Source: Panonychus citri (taxonomy: Eukaryota > Arthropoda > Arachnida > Trombidiformes > Tetranychidae). Taken from it: a stretch of DNA of 64,000 nucleotides. Both the position numbers and the translations under genes were made by a program. Positions 31,376 to 43,552 of the stretch are shown in pieces (the first letter of the stretch is position 1; the number at the start of each line of letters is the position of its first letter). Under the pieces are notes generated by a model. It saw only the letters and a list, made by a program, of their open reading frames with translations. It made no database searches and was not told the DNA's origin. The stretch lies in contig NW_026515411.1 of assembly GCF_014898815.1 (NCBI RefSeq), positions 53,450 to 117,449 of the forward strand, read 5' to 3'.

Positions 31376-31735
31376 TTTGTCCTAGAGGTGACAGTAGTTA
31401 AATTGATTAAAACCTGTTTGTCTTGGAGATGGTAATGTATTTTAAATGTATTGAATTAAAACAGGTTTGAGGTGGATTAGAAATGACAGTGTTATTTCTA
31501 AGACATTTACTGCATGAGTTTTACTGGGTTGAGGTGGATTAGAAATGACAATGTTATTTCTGAGCCAATTTGTATGCGCCGTTTTTGAATGGGGTGGAGT
31601 GGAAGTGGTGGACATTTCTGGACATGGGGTGAAATGACAGTGGAGTAGAAATGACAGTGAGTAGAAATGACAGTGGAGTGGAAGTGGCATGTAAAAAAAT
31701 TATGGTGGGTCCGGGGGTGGACATTTATTGCTACT
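31376..31735 (-). repeat. Polinton right terminal inverted repeat
   Basis: The reverse complement of the left TIR, ending GCTACT. It is about 56 bp longer because of an extra partial duplication of the gaggtggattagaaatgaca motif (about 31465-31555). Confidence 0.92.
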
Positions 31736-31741
31736 GATGTT
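31736..31741. repeat. Right 6-bp target-site duplication of the Polinton
   Basis: gatgtt, identical to 8213-8218. Confidence 0.95.
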
Positions 31742-32200
31742 GTTTGTATCGCTGTTGTTGTTGTCTAGTTCAATTGGTACGATATTAGAAGAGTTGTTAT
31801 TATTCGCGCATTTTGCACAAAATAATTCATTAGTGTCATTATCGAAAAATTGAGCGATACACTTGCTACATTTGGAGCATGGTTGATCATCAGTCTCCGA
31901 ACTGAGAATCACAACGCAACATCTTTTCGATGGTAAAAGCGTTCGATAAAAACTAAGTAAATGAGCCTCACAAAAATCTTTTTCATAACAAAAACAATGA
32001 AAAATGGTTTGCTTGTCATAAACGGAATCATCTTCACATCTTTTCTTGTCGATAGTTTTGAGATAATCAGTTTTTACGAGTTCATATTTACACAATATGA
32101 ACAGGAATGATATATTGAGCGCTCTAAATGGGCTGTATGGTGTGACTTTGATCGTGACCACAATCCAATTGATTATCATATCCAGTTATTTACTCAATCC
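31742..32200 (-). pseudogene. Copy B, 5' part (zinc-binding region)
   Basis: The exon 2 acceptor (CTACAG) is at 32201, after which the expected GxSNQ..KLDCGH start is broken by an in-frame stop. The first zinc module is replaced by unrelated-looking sequence. The second and third modules survive (CEDDSVYDKQTIFHCFC..KDFCEAH and PCSKCSKCIAQF..LFCAKC), although one Cys is Tyr (VYDKQ). The frame is open up to DTNNI at the insertion point. It reads on without a shift into 8212 when the Polinton and one target copy are disregarded. Confidence 0.85.
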
Positions 32201-32879
32201 CTGTAGATCAAACAAAAACTCGAACATTCAAGTAAAAGGTTAGTAAATAATAGTCAAGAATGCTATACTCTCTTCTTCCGTAATCAAGAGAGAAATGATC
32301 AAAAGAGTCATAAGCATAAATATTGAAAGCTAATTATCACGATTACATGAGCTTTGAAAATTACTATCGAAATATTGTTTGGAAATTGTTTAAAGTAACT
32401 GTTGAGAGGTTTAAATTGGCACCACTACTTATCAATTGATCATTTGATGTAAATTTTTCTGTTGAAAAATCAATTGACCTTCACGATGAATGTTTTTCTT
32501 TAGTTACTTTTTATCTTTTTTCTTACCTTAATTTGTTTTTATGTTTTATGTTATCTGTTTTTTTTCCAATAAAAAAACACTTGAAAAATTTAGCTTATGA
32601 AAAGTTTATATAAAATTAATTCATTAATTAACTAATGATAACTAATAAGTAATAGCAATCAACTGAACCTGTTCGTTTTTCAAAAGACCAGTAAATTCTG
32701 TAATTTATTTCGTTGAAAAATCAATAGACTATCACGATGAATGTTTTTGAATTACTTTTCATCTTTTTTTCTAATTTTGATTAGTTTTTTAATTACATTT
32801 CTCCTTTACCCTTTTCCCATGTAATTTTATTTCTTTCTTTCTATTCTCTCTTTTGCAATTCAATTTTCCTCTGTATGTT
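32201..32879. other. Intergenic region upstream of copy B
   Basis: No ORF of note. The block at about 32450-32560, starting ctgttgaaaaatcaattgac, recurs in diverged form at about 32710 and about 42140, so it is a repeated piece of the intergenic spacer. Confidence 0.5.
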
Positions 32880-35230
32880 AAGTGATAATCGGCGAAGTAA
32901 TAGTAAATCTCTTGAGTAACATGATGTCTGGTAATATTTGACTAAGCCTCAATTAGTTTTACATTATCTAAATATTTATTGAGCAGATTAAAAATCTTTC
33001 AGGATTATAAATTCAGGATTTGTCGAAATCTGGTAAATTTTTAGAGTAAAGTGATAATATATCAAATAAATAGTCTCCAACTGTAGATTAACCACTATTC
33101 CTTTATGAGTGGTCATTGTTAACATTTAAACTTGTTATGGAAACATCCAAGCCTACTAAGGATTAATTTCACTATGGTGTTATAAACTTGATTGGTCGAG
33201 AAATCGAGTGATAAAGCTGAAAACTTCACCAACTTTGTTATTCTCTAGATAAACGTGAATCAATCAAGCTCGCAGCCTTATTTTCGTCAGTGTTACCAAG
33301 TCTCAGGTCGTTCATAAATGTTTTAGAATACAAGGCCAGGCCATTGCATTGTAATCTTCATTTTGTATGCTAAAAGCTTAGAAAATTTTCTATCAATTGA
33401 TAGTTTATCTTCATTCTTCAAACACATTAGTATTAGATTTAGCATCTGATGAGTTTATTGATTGCGTTGTGAAAGTATTTCGATCCCTCGTTTCTATTGT
33501 TTTGATGATTGAATAGCTTGAGAAAAATACTTTTCATCTTGTTTAGAAAGTTGAGATTCCGATGCTAAAAGTTCAAAGGTTTCTTCATTTCGATGTTGAT
33601 CCAATAATGTGTCCAATTTATTTTCATTCATTTTGTTTATCATTGATTTAAGGGAAATGAGTGTAAACATGAAATTGAAGCAGTGGATTTTTTCCTTTGA
33701 GACTAATGGTATTTGTTTCGAGCAATAACTGGTTAGAATAAAATGTTCCACTTGAGCTTCGTTTTGTGTTTGTTCCTGTAACTCCTCTTTTTGAACTAAT
33801 TCACGAGTTAAAATACTTTCAGGGAAGAAAGTATTGTGAATATCTTTTTGTACATTTTGTCGACTGTTTCATCGGTTGTCTTTTTATCACGAACTGATCT
33901 TCGTTTCATAGATAACTCAGGACTTGACCCGCGTGTCTTTCGCTTATTATTTTGATTTAGGGCTTCCTGAGAACTGCGGATAGATCGAGAAGCATTATTT
34001 GGGACAGGATTGAAAAGATAGTGATTGATATTAACAAGTTTCGATCGACTTTATGTTCTGTCATTTTGTTTTTAACGTCTAGCAAGGCTGAAATGACAGA
34101 TTTTAAAGAATTATAGCTGGTGTCATTGAGATCGAAACTTAAAGATCTCTGAACAACTTCTTGTTTTGCTTCACTTTCCTTTTGTCGCTCATGGAGTTGT
34201 TTTAAATTCTCCAGAACTTCTAAAGTTTACTTTTCTTTCTAAGCCTGCTGCGGATTCCAATTTTTAGATAATTAAGACGGACAGGCAATTTGGATTCTAA
34301 AGATGGCGAAAGTTTCAACATCTCTGAGACTAATACACGAGCTTTAAAGTAATTGCCATCCTTCATTAATCCTTTGATTGCGAGTTGTAGACAATTATTG
34401 TGATCATTGAATAAGAAATAAAGACCCATTAAAGTGTCGAGAACAAACCAATTGTTTGGATCGATTCGATGAGCTGCTTCGAAACATATTCGAGCAAACT
34501 GCAAATCTACTGACTGATTAAGTACTCGTTTACCAGTTTCAATTTATAGAGTAACATCACCACCAGCAATGGAAGAACAGTCGAGAAAATAATCCAAATC
34601 ATTTCTTGTAAGTTGTTTTTGATTCGTGAGGTTGACAAACTTTGTTGGATACAGTTGATAAGATTGCTTGACTTACAGGGCAGGATGGAGAGTTACATTC
34701 ATTTTATGGCGAAGATGATATTTGATAAAGTCGTGAGTCAATTTAAGTATATTATCTGGAAAGAATGGACTATGATTAGACTTCCAATTCCGTGGGCCAG
34801 GAACCAACTCATGAAAATCAGTCTCTTCGATCCAGCTAAAACCGATTTTGTTAATTCAGGAATATTAGACGATTGGACGATCTCTTCAACCCACAGCCGT
34901 AATTTCGAGTCCGCAAGTTTATAGTTGAGTTTATCCGATTTGATTAGATTAATTATTCCAAGTTTATCACTGCGATTCAATAGATCCAAAAATTGTTTAA
35001 CTTTGTCAGCTGCTTTATTTATTCGCTTATTCGCTGTAAATAAAGAGATAATACAAATGTTAAAGGTGCTAAGTAAATGCTGATGTACAATATCTCTTTG
35101 ACCTATCCATAGAAAATCAAATTAAATTCAAGCTGAGTTCAGTTCAGTACGGTGATAGTATGATAAATAGACTCAAGAAGTATTTAATGGATAATAAAAT
35201 AGATGAAGAATCAATATTTACTTTTATCAT
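32880..35230 (-). pseudogene. Copy C: degenerate family member lacking the zinc-binding region
   Basis: Exon 1 (ATG ATA AAA, 35230-35222) and the exon 2 acceptor (about 35038) are recognisable. Exon 2 then jumps from the first few codons straight into the coiled-coil end (DKVKQFLDLLNRSDKLG, about 35010), so the whole Cys/His region is deleted. The TPR block (FARICFEAAHRIDPNNW, about 34500) is open for 94 codons. The remainder down to the ADYYLK equivalent near 32880 is shredded by indels, and the last exons are missing. A non-functional relic. Confidence 0.8.
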
Positions 35231-35439
35231 AATTTAATGGGAAGATGATCATATTAACCACGTTAAAGTCATTGTCGCTAAATTTTCATCAATTAATCAA
35301 TTAACTGATTTGTTGATTACACATTCCTTGTAGATAAAAAATCAAATATTCAAGTTAAAGGTTTTCAATAATATTCAAAAAGTAGTACTCTCTTCTTTCA
35401 TGATCAAGAAAGAAATGCACAGTGCGTCTAAAAGTAACT

Positions 35440-35760
35440 TTATGAACATTTATGAACATAAAAAACGTCACTTTGATCATGACCTTAGTCTTACTTGTTG
35501 ATCAATTGATTACTCATTCTCGTTATAAAAATGTAAAATCTCTGGCTATAAAAATGCAATTGGAATCATCTCCACATATTTTCCTGTCTATGACTTTGAG
35601 GTAATCAGCTTCGATGAGATCAGATTTACATAAGGGCATGGTCGGTTTTCTTGTTTACAACGATGACAAAATGTCTTTAAACATTTGTGAACATAAAAAC
35701 TTCACTTTGATCGTGATCACAGTCCAACTTGGTGATTGGTTGATTACTCATTCCTACTTA
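35440..35760 (-). pseudogene. Two fragments of the family zinc-binding exon
   Basis: 35460-35530 resembles the start of exon 2 (GxSNQ..KLD..HDQ). 35545-35757 covers the first zinc module through KAID, close to copy D (41730-41940). They are orphan pieces with no downstream gene. Confidence 0.65.
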
Positions 35761-36380
35761 TTACTTTCATCAAAAATATTCCTGACTATAAAAATCAAAT
35801 ATTCAAGATAAATGTTAGTCAATAAGAATTAAGAATCAAAACTCACTTTTATGAGCAATAGGAAAATGATCAGAGGTTCTAAAGGTAACTTCAAGAACGT
35901 TCAGCATCATTAATTATTTTCTATGTGATGAAACTTCAAATCTCTCCCAAATCGTTTCCTTTGTCTCTTTCTTTTTCTAAAACAACAAAACATCGATTTT
36001 TTCAAAATTATTACGTCAGCATCGATCATCGTATATCTAAATAATCGCTCATCTCTAGGGTGAGTTCACAAGAAATTTTCTTTGCTATTACAGTTTAATT
36101 GTGGATTAAATTGTCCAACTGATTTGAGTAAACGATCTCTTTCTGTAAGCTAATTGCTAATGAATTTGATGACTGCACATTCAAATATCAATTAACTTTA
36201 TATTGTATTTTAATATTTTAGGCAACAGGTTAAATTTGACTAAATTATTTTCGTGAATTGTAAACATTCAAAAGAAAAGGAACAAAACCAAAAGGCGCGC
36301 GACTCGAATGTTAATTAACCAGAATTTTCCTTCTTAATCCCAATTCATTTGGATGATATGTTTATCTATTCTTACTTTTA
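35761..36380. other. Intergenic spacer with array repeats
   Basis: No gene seen. The block at about 35990-36070 (containing cgctcatctctagggtga) matches 45070-45140. The block at about 36220-36300 matches 5270-5350. Confidence 0.5.
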
Positions 36381-37031
36381 TTTGTACATTCTCTGTATAT
36401 CGGCTTTAATTGGCACCAAAGTGTCATGGTTTTTTCGCTGTTTAAATGTTAAATCAACTTCTCAAAACATTTTCCAAGATTGGCCTGATCTATGTCACGA
36501 AGATATACACTTTTGATTAGAAATTTTCTCTCAATAACAGTTTAATTGTCCAACTGATTTGAGTAAACGTTTTTCTTTCTCTTACAAGCTAATTTCTGAT
36601 AAGTTTAATGACTCACACATTCGATAATATCAATTACAGTTAATTGTATTTTAATACAAAAAATAAACATAAAAAGAAATTTCATTGTCCACTTCCGATC
36701 GCAAAGAATCTATTTTGACCAATAAAAATATTAAAGTAACATTTTAATTCATTTCTCATACGACCAATCTCTTTATTGAATTAGGCCATATTTCGTTTTC
36801 TATCTCAATCGTATACTCATTTAGTTTTGTGTTCAATAGATTCAATCGCTTTTGTACATCAGCACGATAAATTTCAAGATTTTCGATAATATTTTCGAGT
36901 TCAATGTTCCACAAGAAACTTAAACGATTTTCTTGCCTGCACTCATCACAAAAAGTCTTCAAACATTTGTGAAAGAATAAGAGAAGGGGATAAAGAGATT
37001 CAAAGGTTGAATTGAGTGAAAGGTCGGCCAA
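36381..37031 (-). pseudogene. Fragments of family C-terminal exon and coiled coil
   Basis: 36390-36505 resembles the final exon (the LRDIDQ and CSIYE-like part). 36700-37000 carries a short coiled-coil stretch (IYRADVQKRLNLLNTKLNEYTIEIENE) fused to a piece of the first zinc module (HKCLKTFCDECRQENR). The domain order is scrambled. Confidence 0.6.
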
Positions 37032-37136
37032 TGGATAAAAATGGAATGACCAAGGAAATATTCAAGAATTCAAAAGATTCTGGCTAATTTGAAATATTGT
37101 TAAAAAATCTTTCATCATGGAAATGGATTAATAAAA

Positions 37137-40100
37137 TTAATCAATTGTTACACATTCGACATGTTCTTCGAGAAATTGAGCCTGTTGTTTATAAATAGGA
37201 TATTCCATCAATTTGTTACAAATTCTCCTTACATCCTCTTTAATTTGATCTAAATTACGACGATTTTTGCTTTTGCAATTCGACTTTCGTAAACGTTGAA
37301 ACAATTTTCCATTGCTTGTTTTCCAAGATAGATACGATCGGTTTCACGAAGAAACTTTGCTACTCAATTCTGATGAAACCAAAAGCGTTGTGATTTCAAA
37401 CAATTGTTCAGCATCTCCCAAATTCTTGTTTACATTAATCAATAACTGACTTGATCGAATATGAGTGACGTAACTTCCTGGTCTCTAATATGTCATCTGG
37501 TGTCGTTTGAATAGGGAAGAAGATACAGTCAAGTCAAAAGACCTTCAAACGTACATTCTGAAGCAGTTGAACTTTCCTCATCTGATGAAAAGCCTTGTGA
37601 AGAAGTTGGAAATTGAAATGATTTTGTAAGTACCTTTTGAGAATCGATAGTCTTTAGTCAGAAAATAATGATGAGCAATTGATAGAGTGATTTGTAATGC
37701 CGATGATAATCTTCTAAAATGTAAAGAATCTCTTCAAGACACATTTGTACTATTCTGGTGAATAGTTTCTCACTGTCACTTTCGAGGATTCCATCATGGA
37801 CCAGAGTAACCAAATCAGTCACCGTTTCGTTGGCATCTTCCATAATTTCATCATCTGTTTCATCTCTTGATTAAACTTAGCAACGTAATAGCTTTTTTCA
37901 GCACGAATTAGAAACAACATGATCTGTGATAATATTTTGCTGGCGGAGTTTTGTGCCTATAAATATACTTGAGGACACAAGCGTGAATACGATAGTGAAA
38001 TCGGCGCGAAACACATATCATTGACATTACTACTGTTACTTAGTATTGCTGGACTTGAGAGCATATGAAGCTTAGATAATTCATAATATCGAAGTGTTTG
38101 TAAGATGTTACTTCTTTCAGCGATTTTTCCTAAGAAATAATAATTCATCCAAATTTCATCAGCATCCAAATTTGTTAGCTGATTCAAGCAAACTCGAGCT
38201 TGATCTAAAATTGTCGCCGTTGATTCATTGCTTCTTTCTCGAATTTTCCAAACTGGTCCAAATTTTATGACTCGAGAAATATAACTCGCGATGTTATAAG
38301 CACACTTTCCATATTTAATCATTAATTTAGATTCACCTTCTTTAAGTCGAAGTGCTTCATTGTAACATCGACTTGCTTTCCCAAAAGCAACACTTCATCA
38401 ATAGCTGAGTAGAAAACTTGACAACTCTGTTTCAAAAGAAATTAGAGATTGGTTAAAGATCAAATTTTAACAAAATAAACATAAGATTAAATACTCACTG
38501 GCAAAGAATACACTTAGATTAGATTTTCATTGCGAGTACAACCACCATGAATCAAATCGATTGCAATTTAAAGTTAGATCAAGGATATAAAATTTGATGG
38601 CTTCTCTGGATTAGATGAATAATATTAGAAAACATTTAAATTTGGTAGCTATTAAATGAATTAACTTACCGAACCTCTTTGTTTTTCGTAATAATCAGCT
38701 AAATAATAGTAAAGATCTTGAGTAACATGATTTTTGGAATAATTGTAGGCTCAATTGATTTTCATGATCGATATATTCTTTGATAGAATTGGAAAATCTT
38801 TCAGGATTAAATTGTCAGGGACCAAGGAAGCAAATTGCGTAACATTTCCTCAATATTTGAGCCAATCATTTACTTGTTTCACTATCAAAGTTGGTAAAGT
38901 TTTAGAATGAAGTGATTGTAAATAGTAAATATGTCCTTCCAACGTAGAGTAACTCTCGTTTCATGATGAGAGATAAAGGCTACATTTTAATTGATTGTAA
39001 AACAACCAAGACAGCTGTTGATTAGTCTCTCTTTCTTTTTGTTACATTGATTGATCAGATAATCTAATGAAAGAGATAAAAACTCTCTATTGTAATCACA
39101 ACAAGCACCTACATGACCTAAATAATCGTGAACTGAACCAATTAAACCGGTGATTTTTCCTTCGTCAGTTTTATCAACTCGCATTTCATTTATAAATGTT
39201 TGTAGAATACAAGTCCAGGCCATTGCATTGTAATCTTCAGTCCCTAATTTGAGCAAATTAATGGCCAACTCTCGATCAATTGATAGTTTATTTCCATTCT
39301 TTAAACAAGCTCGTAACAGTTTTAACAATCGATCAGTTAATTGTTTACTTTTAGCAATTATCTCGATCCCTCGTTTCCATTGTTTTGAAGACTGAATGGC
39401 GCGACAAAGGTACACTTCTTCTTGTCTAGAGAGCGCAGATTTAGATGCTAATAGTTCAACAATTTCCTCGTGTCGATGTTGGTCCAATAACGTATCCAAA
39501 TTATTTTCATTCATCTTGTTTATCATTGATTTAAGAATAGATGAACTGTAAACTGTTTGATTTGTTGTTTGAACCAATTTAAGGTTAGATTTTTCGAAAA
39601 CTTCATTTGCCATTAGAAGATAATTAACTTTAGATTCTTTGATTCCTCGAAGAATCATGAGACGAATGAAAAATTTATCATAATCGTTGGGATTCAATAA
39701 ATCTCGCAGATATGGAATCGATTCAGTCAAAAATATTGCTTCAGATTGATTAAACTTCACTTCATTGGCAGTTAAGATTAAGTTTATCTCTTCTGGTGTT
39801 ATGTTCTTGGTTGAAATAGTTGAAAATAGCGGATACCATTCTCGATGAATTCCATACAGATCAATGAAATTGGAAGGTAATTTGATTGAAGTTGCTTGGT
39901 CTGCTATTTCGTATAGAAGATCAGAGATAAGCAGGCAGATTTGTTTTCCTTTTGAGACGAATGGTATTTGTTTCGAGAGGTAACGGGTTAAAATTAAATG
40001 TTCCACTTGAGCTTCGTTCTTTGTTTGTACCTGTAACTCCTCTTCTTGGACTATTTCACGTGTTAAAATACTTTTGGGAAACATGAAGAAAATCTTTTTG

Positions 40101-41940
40101 TACATGTTGTCGACTGTTGCATCGGTTGTCTTTTTATCTCGAACTGATCTTCGTTTGACAGATAACTCAGGACTTGACCCACGTGTCTTTCGCTTATTAT
40201 TTTGATTTAGGGTTTCCTTGTGAGAACTACGTATAGATTGAGAAGCATTGCCATTTGGGACAGGATTGAAATAGATAGTGATTGATATTAACTCATTTGA
40301 ATCGACTCTATGTTCTGTCATTTTGTTTTTAACGTCTATCAAGGCTGAAATGACAGATTTTAAAGAATTGGTGGTGTCATTGAGATCGAAACTTAAAGAT
40401 TTTCGAACATTTTCTTGTTTTGTTTCACTTTCCTTTCGTCTCTCATATAGCTGTTTTAAATTTTCCAGTACTGCTAAAAGTTTCCTCTTCCTTTCTGAGC
40501 CTTGCTCAGGATTCCAATTTTTCAGATATTTAAGACGGACAGGCAATTTGGATTCTAAAGATGGTGAAAGAAACAATATTTCTGATATTAATACACGAGC
40601 TTTAAAGTAATTGCCATCCTTCATTAATCCTTTGATTGCGAGTTGTAGACATTCATTGTGATCATTAAGCACGAAATAAAGACTCATTAATGTGTCGAGA
40701 ACAAACCAATTCGTTAAATCGATTCGATGAGCTTCTTCAAAACATATCCGAGCAAACGTCAGATCTACTGATTGATTAAGAGCTCGTTTACCAGTTTCAA
40801 TTAATAGAGTAACATCACCACCAGCAATGGAAGAACAGTCGAGAAAATAATCCAAATCGTTTTTTGTAAGTTGTTTCTGGTTTGTGAGGTGAACAAACTT
40901 TGGTTGGATAGAGTTGATAAGATTGCTCGACTTACAGGGCAGGATGGAGAGTTACAGTCATTTTATGGCGAAGATGATCTTTGATAAAGTAGTGAGCCAA
41001 TTTAAATTATCTGGAAAGAATGGACTATGATTAGACGATTCCGTGGACCAGGAACCAACTCATAAAAATCAGTCTCTTCGATCCAGTTAAAACCCGATTT
41101 TGTTAATTCAGGAATATTATACGATTTAATGATCTCTTCAACCCACAACTTCAATTTCGAGTCCGCAAGTTTATAGTTGAGTTTATCAGACTTGATTAGA
41201 TTAATTATTCCAAGTTTATCATCTCGATTCAATAATTTTAAAAATTGTTTAACTTTGTCCACTGAAGCTCGCAAAGAGTCTAATTGATCTTTGTTAATTT
41301 TGACATAAGATTCCAATTCCTTTTGCAAGTGGTTGATTTCTTTATTGAACTTGGCCTTTTCTTCTTCAATCTCTTTCGTATACTCTTGAAGTTTTGTGCT
41401 CAATAAATTCAATTGATTACCAATAATATCCCGATGAATATGAAAATTTTTGTCAATGTCGATGTTAACGGTGGTATTATTGTTGTTATTGTCACGGTCA
41501 ATGGGCACAATATTTACTGACTTATTCTTACTACATGTCTCACAGAATAGTTCATTAGTTGTCTTGTCAACAAATTGAGCAATAAAATTGTCACATTTGG
41601 AACATGAAGGGTCATCCGTACCCGAATTGAGAATAACAGCACAACATCTTTTAGATGCTAAAATTTTTCGATGAAATTTTAGTAAATGAATCTCACAAAA
41701 ATCTTTTTTACTACACAAACAATGGAAAATGGCTTGATTGTTACAAACAGAATCATCTCCACATCTTATCTTGTCAATGGCTTTGAGGTAATCAGCTTCG
41801 ATGAGATCGGTTTTACATAAGACACATGGTCGGTTTTCTTGTTGACAATGATGACAAAATGTCTTTAAACATTTGTGAACATAAAAAACTTCACTTTGAT
41901 CGTGATCACAGTCCAACTTGGCGATTGGTTGACTACTCAT
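37137..41940 (-). CDS. Copy D: TRIM-like/CABIN1-like family gene with a few frameshifts
   Basis: The N-terminal 312 codons are open (41940-41002): KLDCDHDQ..FYVHKCLKTFCHHC, CVLC, the B-box-like KRCGDDSVC..HCLC.KDFCEIH and CSKC..FC..C, then an Asn-rich linker and coiled coil. A break near 41000 leads into a 622-codon open frame (40855-38987): the TPR block, an NLS-like KRKTRGSSPELSVKRRSVRDKK-type stretch (about 40180), MFPKSILTREI and LLKLGTEDYNAMAWTCILQTFINEM. The CABIN1-like C-terminus is present in pieces (DYYLK-type about 38690, YGKCAYNIASYISR about 38300, the last exon to TAA 37137), with breaks near 38980, 38780, 38350 and 37430. An ATG replaces the ATA normally found at the exon 2 start (MSSQPIAKLDC). 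It is possibly still expressed as an N-terminal protein. Confidence 0.75.
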
Positions 41941-42793
41941 TACTACTTATTACTTACACCAAAAATATTCCCTGGCTATAAAAATCAAATATTAAAAATA
42001 AATGTTAGTCAATAAGAAGTGCGAAAAAACTTCACTTCTTTCATGAGCAAGAGTGAAATGATCAGAGGTTCTAAAAGTAGCTTCAAGAAAGTTAAGTCTA
42101 GAAACATTAATTATCATTTACTGTGTGATGAAACTTTTTTCTGTTGAAAAATCAATTGACCATTACGATAACTGTTTTTCTTTAATTACTTTTTATTTTT
42201 TCTGTTTCTTAATTTGTTTCTTCTTTGTTTTTCTCACGATAAAAACACTCAAAAATTGTAGCTTATAAAAAAGTTTATCTAAATAAATTTATTAAGTAAC
42301 GATAGCGTATAATTAAATACACTCAAATTAAATCAATTGAATACACTAAATACAACTAAACCTGTGCATTTATAGAAGATCAGGAAATTCTTCAACAAAT
42401 CATGGAGTTCTAACTCTGCTAATTCTCAATTTCGTTAACTACTTTCCGTCTTTTTACCAATCTTTAGTTTTAATTTGTTTCTGGTTTACCCTTTTCCCAT
42501 GTAATTTTTTATCTATCTTTCTATGTTCTCTTTCTCTGAATTCATTTTTACTCTGTAGTGAGCAAATTGTTTCTAAGCAAACAAACAATTCCTAATCAAA
42601 TGAAAAAAATATTAACAAAAAAGACATAAACGGATTTATGATTCAATTTTGTGAAAAATTTGACAACAAATCTAAAAACGGAAACCGATGGATTTAACTT
42701 GATTCTAATTATCAAAATACTAACATTTGTTTGATTAATTGCAATTTCTGACCCAAAATTATGATAAATTCATTGTTGATTTAACAGTTTTAA
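41941..42793. other. Intergenic region upstream of copy D
   Basis: No supported ORF. It shares diverged spacer blocks with 32400-32880. Confidence 0.5.
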
Positions 42794-43552
42794 TTAAAGG
42801 TAAAAATCTTCTATTCTGTTTTTTCCCAAAAACAATTTGCGCAAAAAGGTTTTGCTGGAAGTCAATTTGCTGAAATTTGTCTTTCTATCATGACCTTTAC
42901 AAGGATTCCATTTGTGTAAATATTCTAATTCAACAGGCAATTTGGATTCTAAAGATGGTGAAAGAAACAATATTTCTGATATTAATACACGAGCTTTAAA
43001 GTAATTGCCATCCTTCATTAATCCTTTGATTGCGAGTTGTAGACATTCATTGTGATCATTAAGCACGAAATAAAGACTCATTAATGTGTCGAGAACAAAC
43101 CAATTCGTTAAATCGATTCGATGAGCTTCTTCAAAACATATCCGAGCAAACGTCAGATCTACTGATTGATTAAGAGCTCGTTTACCAGTTTCAATTAATA
43201 GAGTAACAGCACCACCAGCAATGGAAGAACAGTCGAGAAAATAATCCAAATCGTTTTTTGTAAGTTGTTTCTGGTTTGTGAGGTGAACAAACTTTGGTTG
43301 GATAGAGTTGATAAGATTGCTCGACTTACAGGGGCAGGATTGAGAGTTACAGTCATTTTTATGGCGAAGATGATCTTTGATAAAGTCGTGAGCCAATTTA
43401 AGTAAATTATCTGGAAAGAATGGACTATGATTAGACTTCAAATTCCGTGGACCAGGAACCAACTCATAAAAATCAGTCTCTTCGATCCAGTTAAAACCCG
43501 ATTTTGTTAATTCAGGAATATTATACGATTTAATGATCTCTTCAACCCACAA
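42794..43552 (-). pseudogene. Copy E, part 2: coiled-coil end and TPR block
   Basis: 252 open codons starting WVEEIIKSYNIPELTKSG, then the PGPRNLKSN segment and the TPR block (FARICFEEAHRIDLTNWFVLDTLM). It is almost identical to copy D, but it still has the piece that copy D has lost near 41000 (HDFIKDHLRHKND). After about 42950 it switches to a C-terminus more like copy A (ELEYLHKWNPCKGHDRK). Confidence 0.8.

Larger units (their letters stand above)
8219..31735. mobile_element. Complete Polinton/Maverick element, 23,517 bp
   Basis: The ends read AG...CT, with matching terminal inverted repeats and a 6-bp target duplication, all standard for Polintons. The hallmark genes are present: protein-primed polB, retroviral-type integrase with chromodomain, adenain-like protease, A32/FtsK-type packaging ATPase, major capsid and minor capsid. 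Less usual cargo is dUTPase, a TBP-like protein and a probable PC4-like protein. The interior contains a 5.9-kb tandem duplication and a nested LTR element. Several genes are frameshifted, so the copy as assembled is probably not autonomous. It interrupts host gene copy B in the coding sequence. Without the LTR insertion and the extra duplicate block the element would be about 14.1 kb. Confidence 0.95.

Noticed and set aside
40278..40610. Plus-strand ORF of 110 codons in copy D
   Set aside because: Antisense shadow of the open 622-codon frame. The equivalent shadow in other copies is broken.
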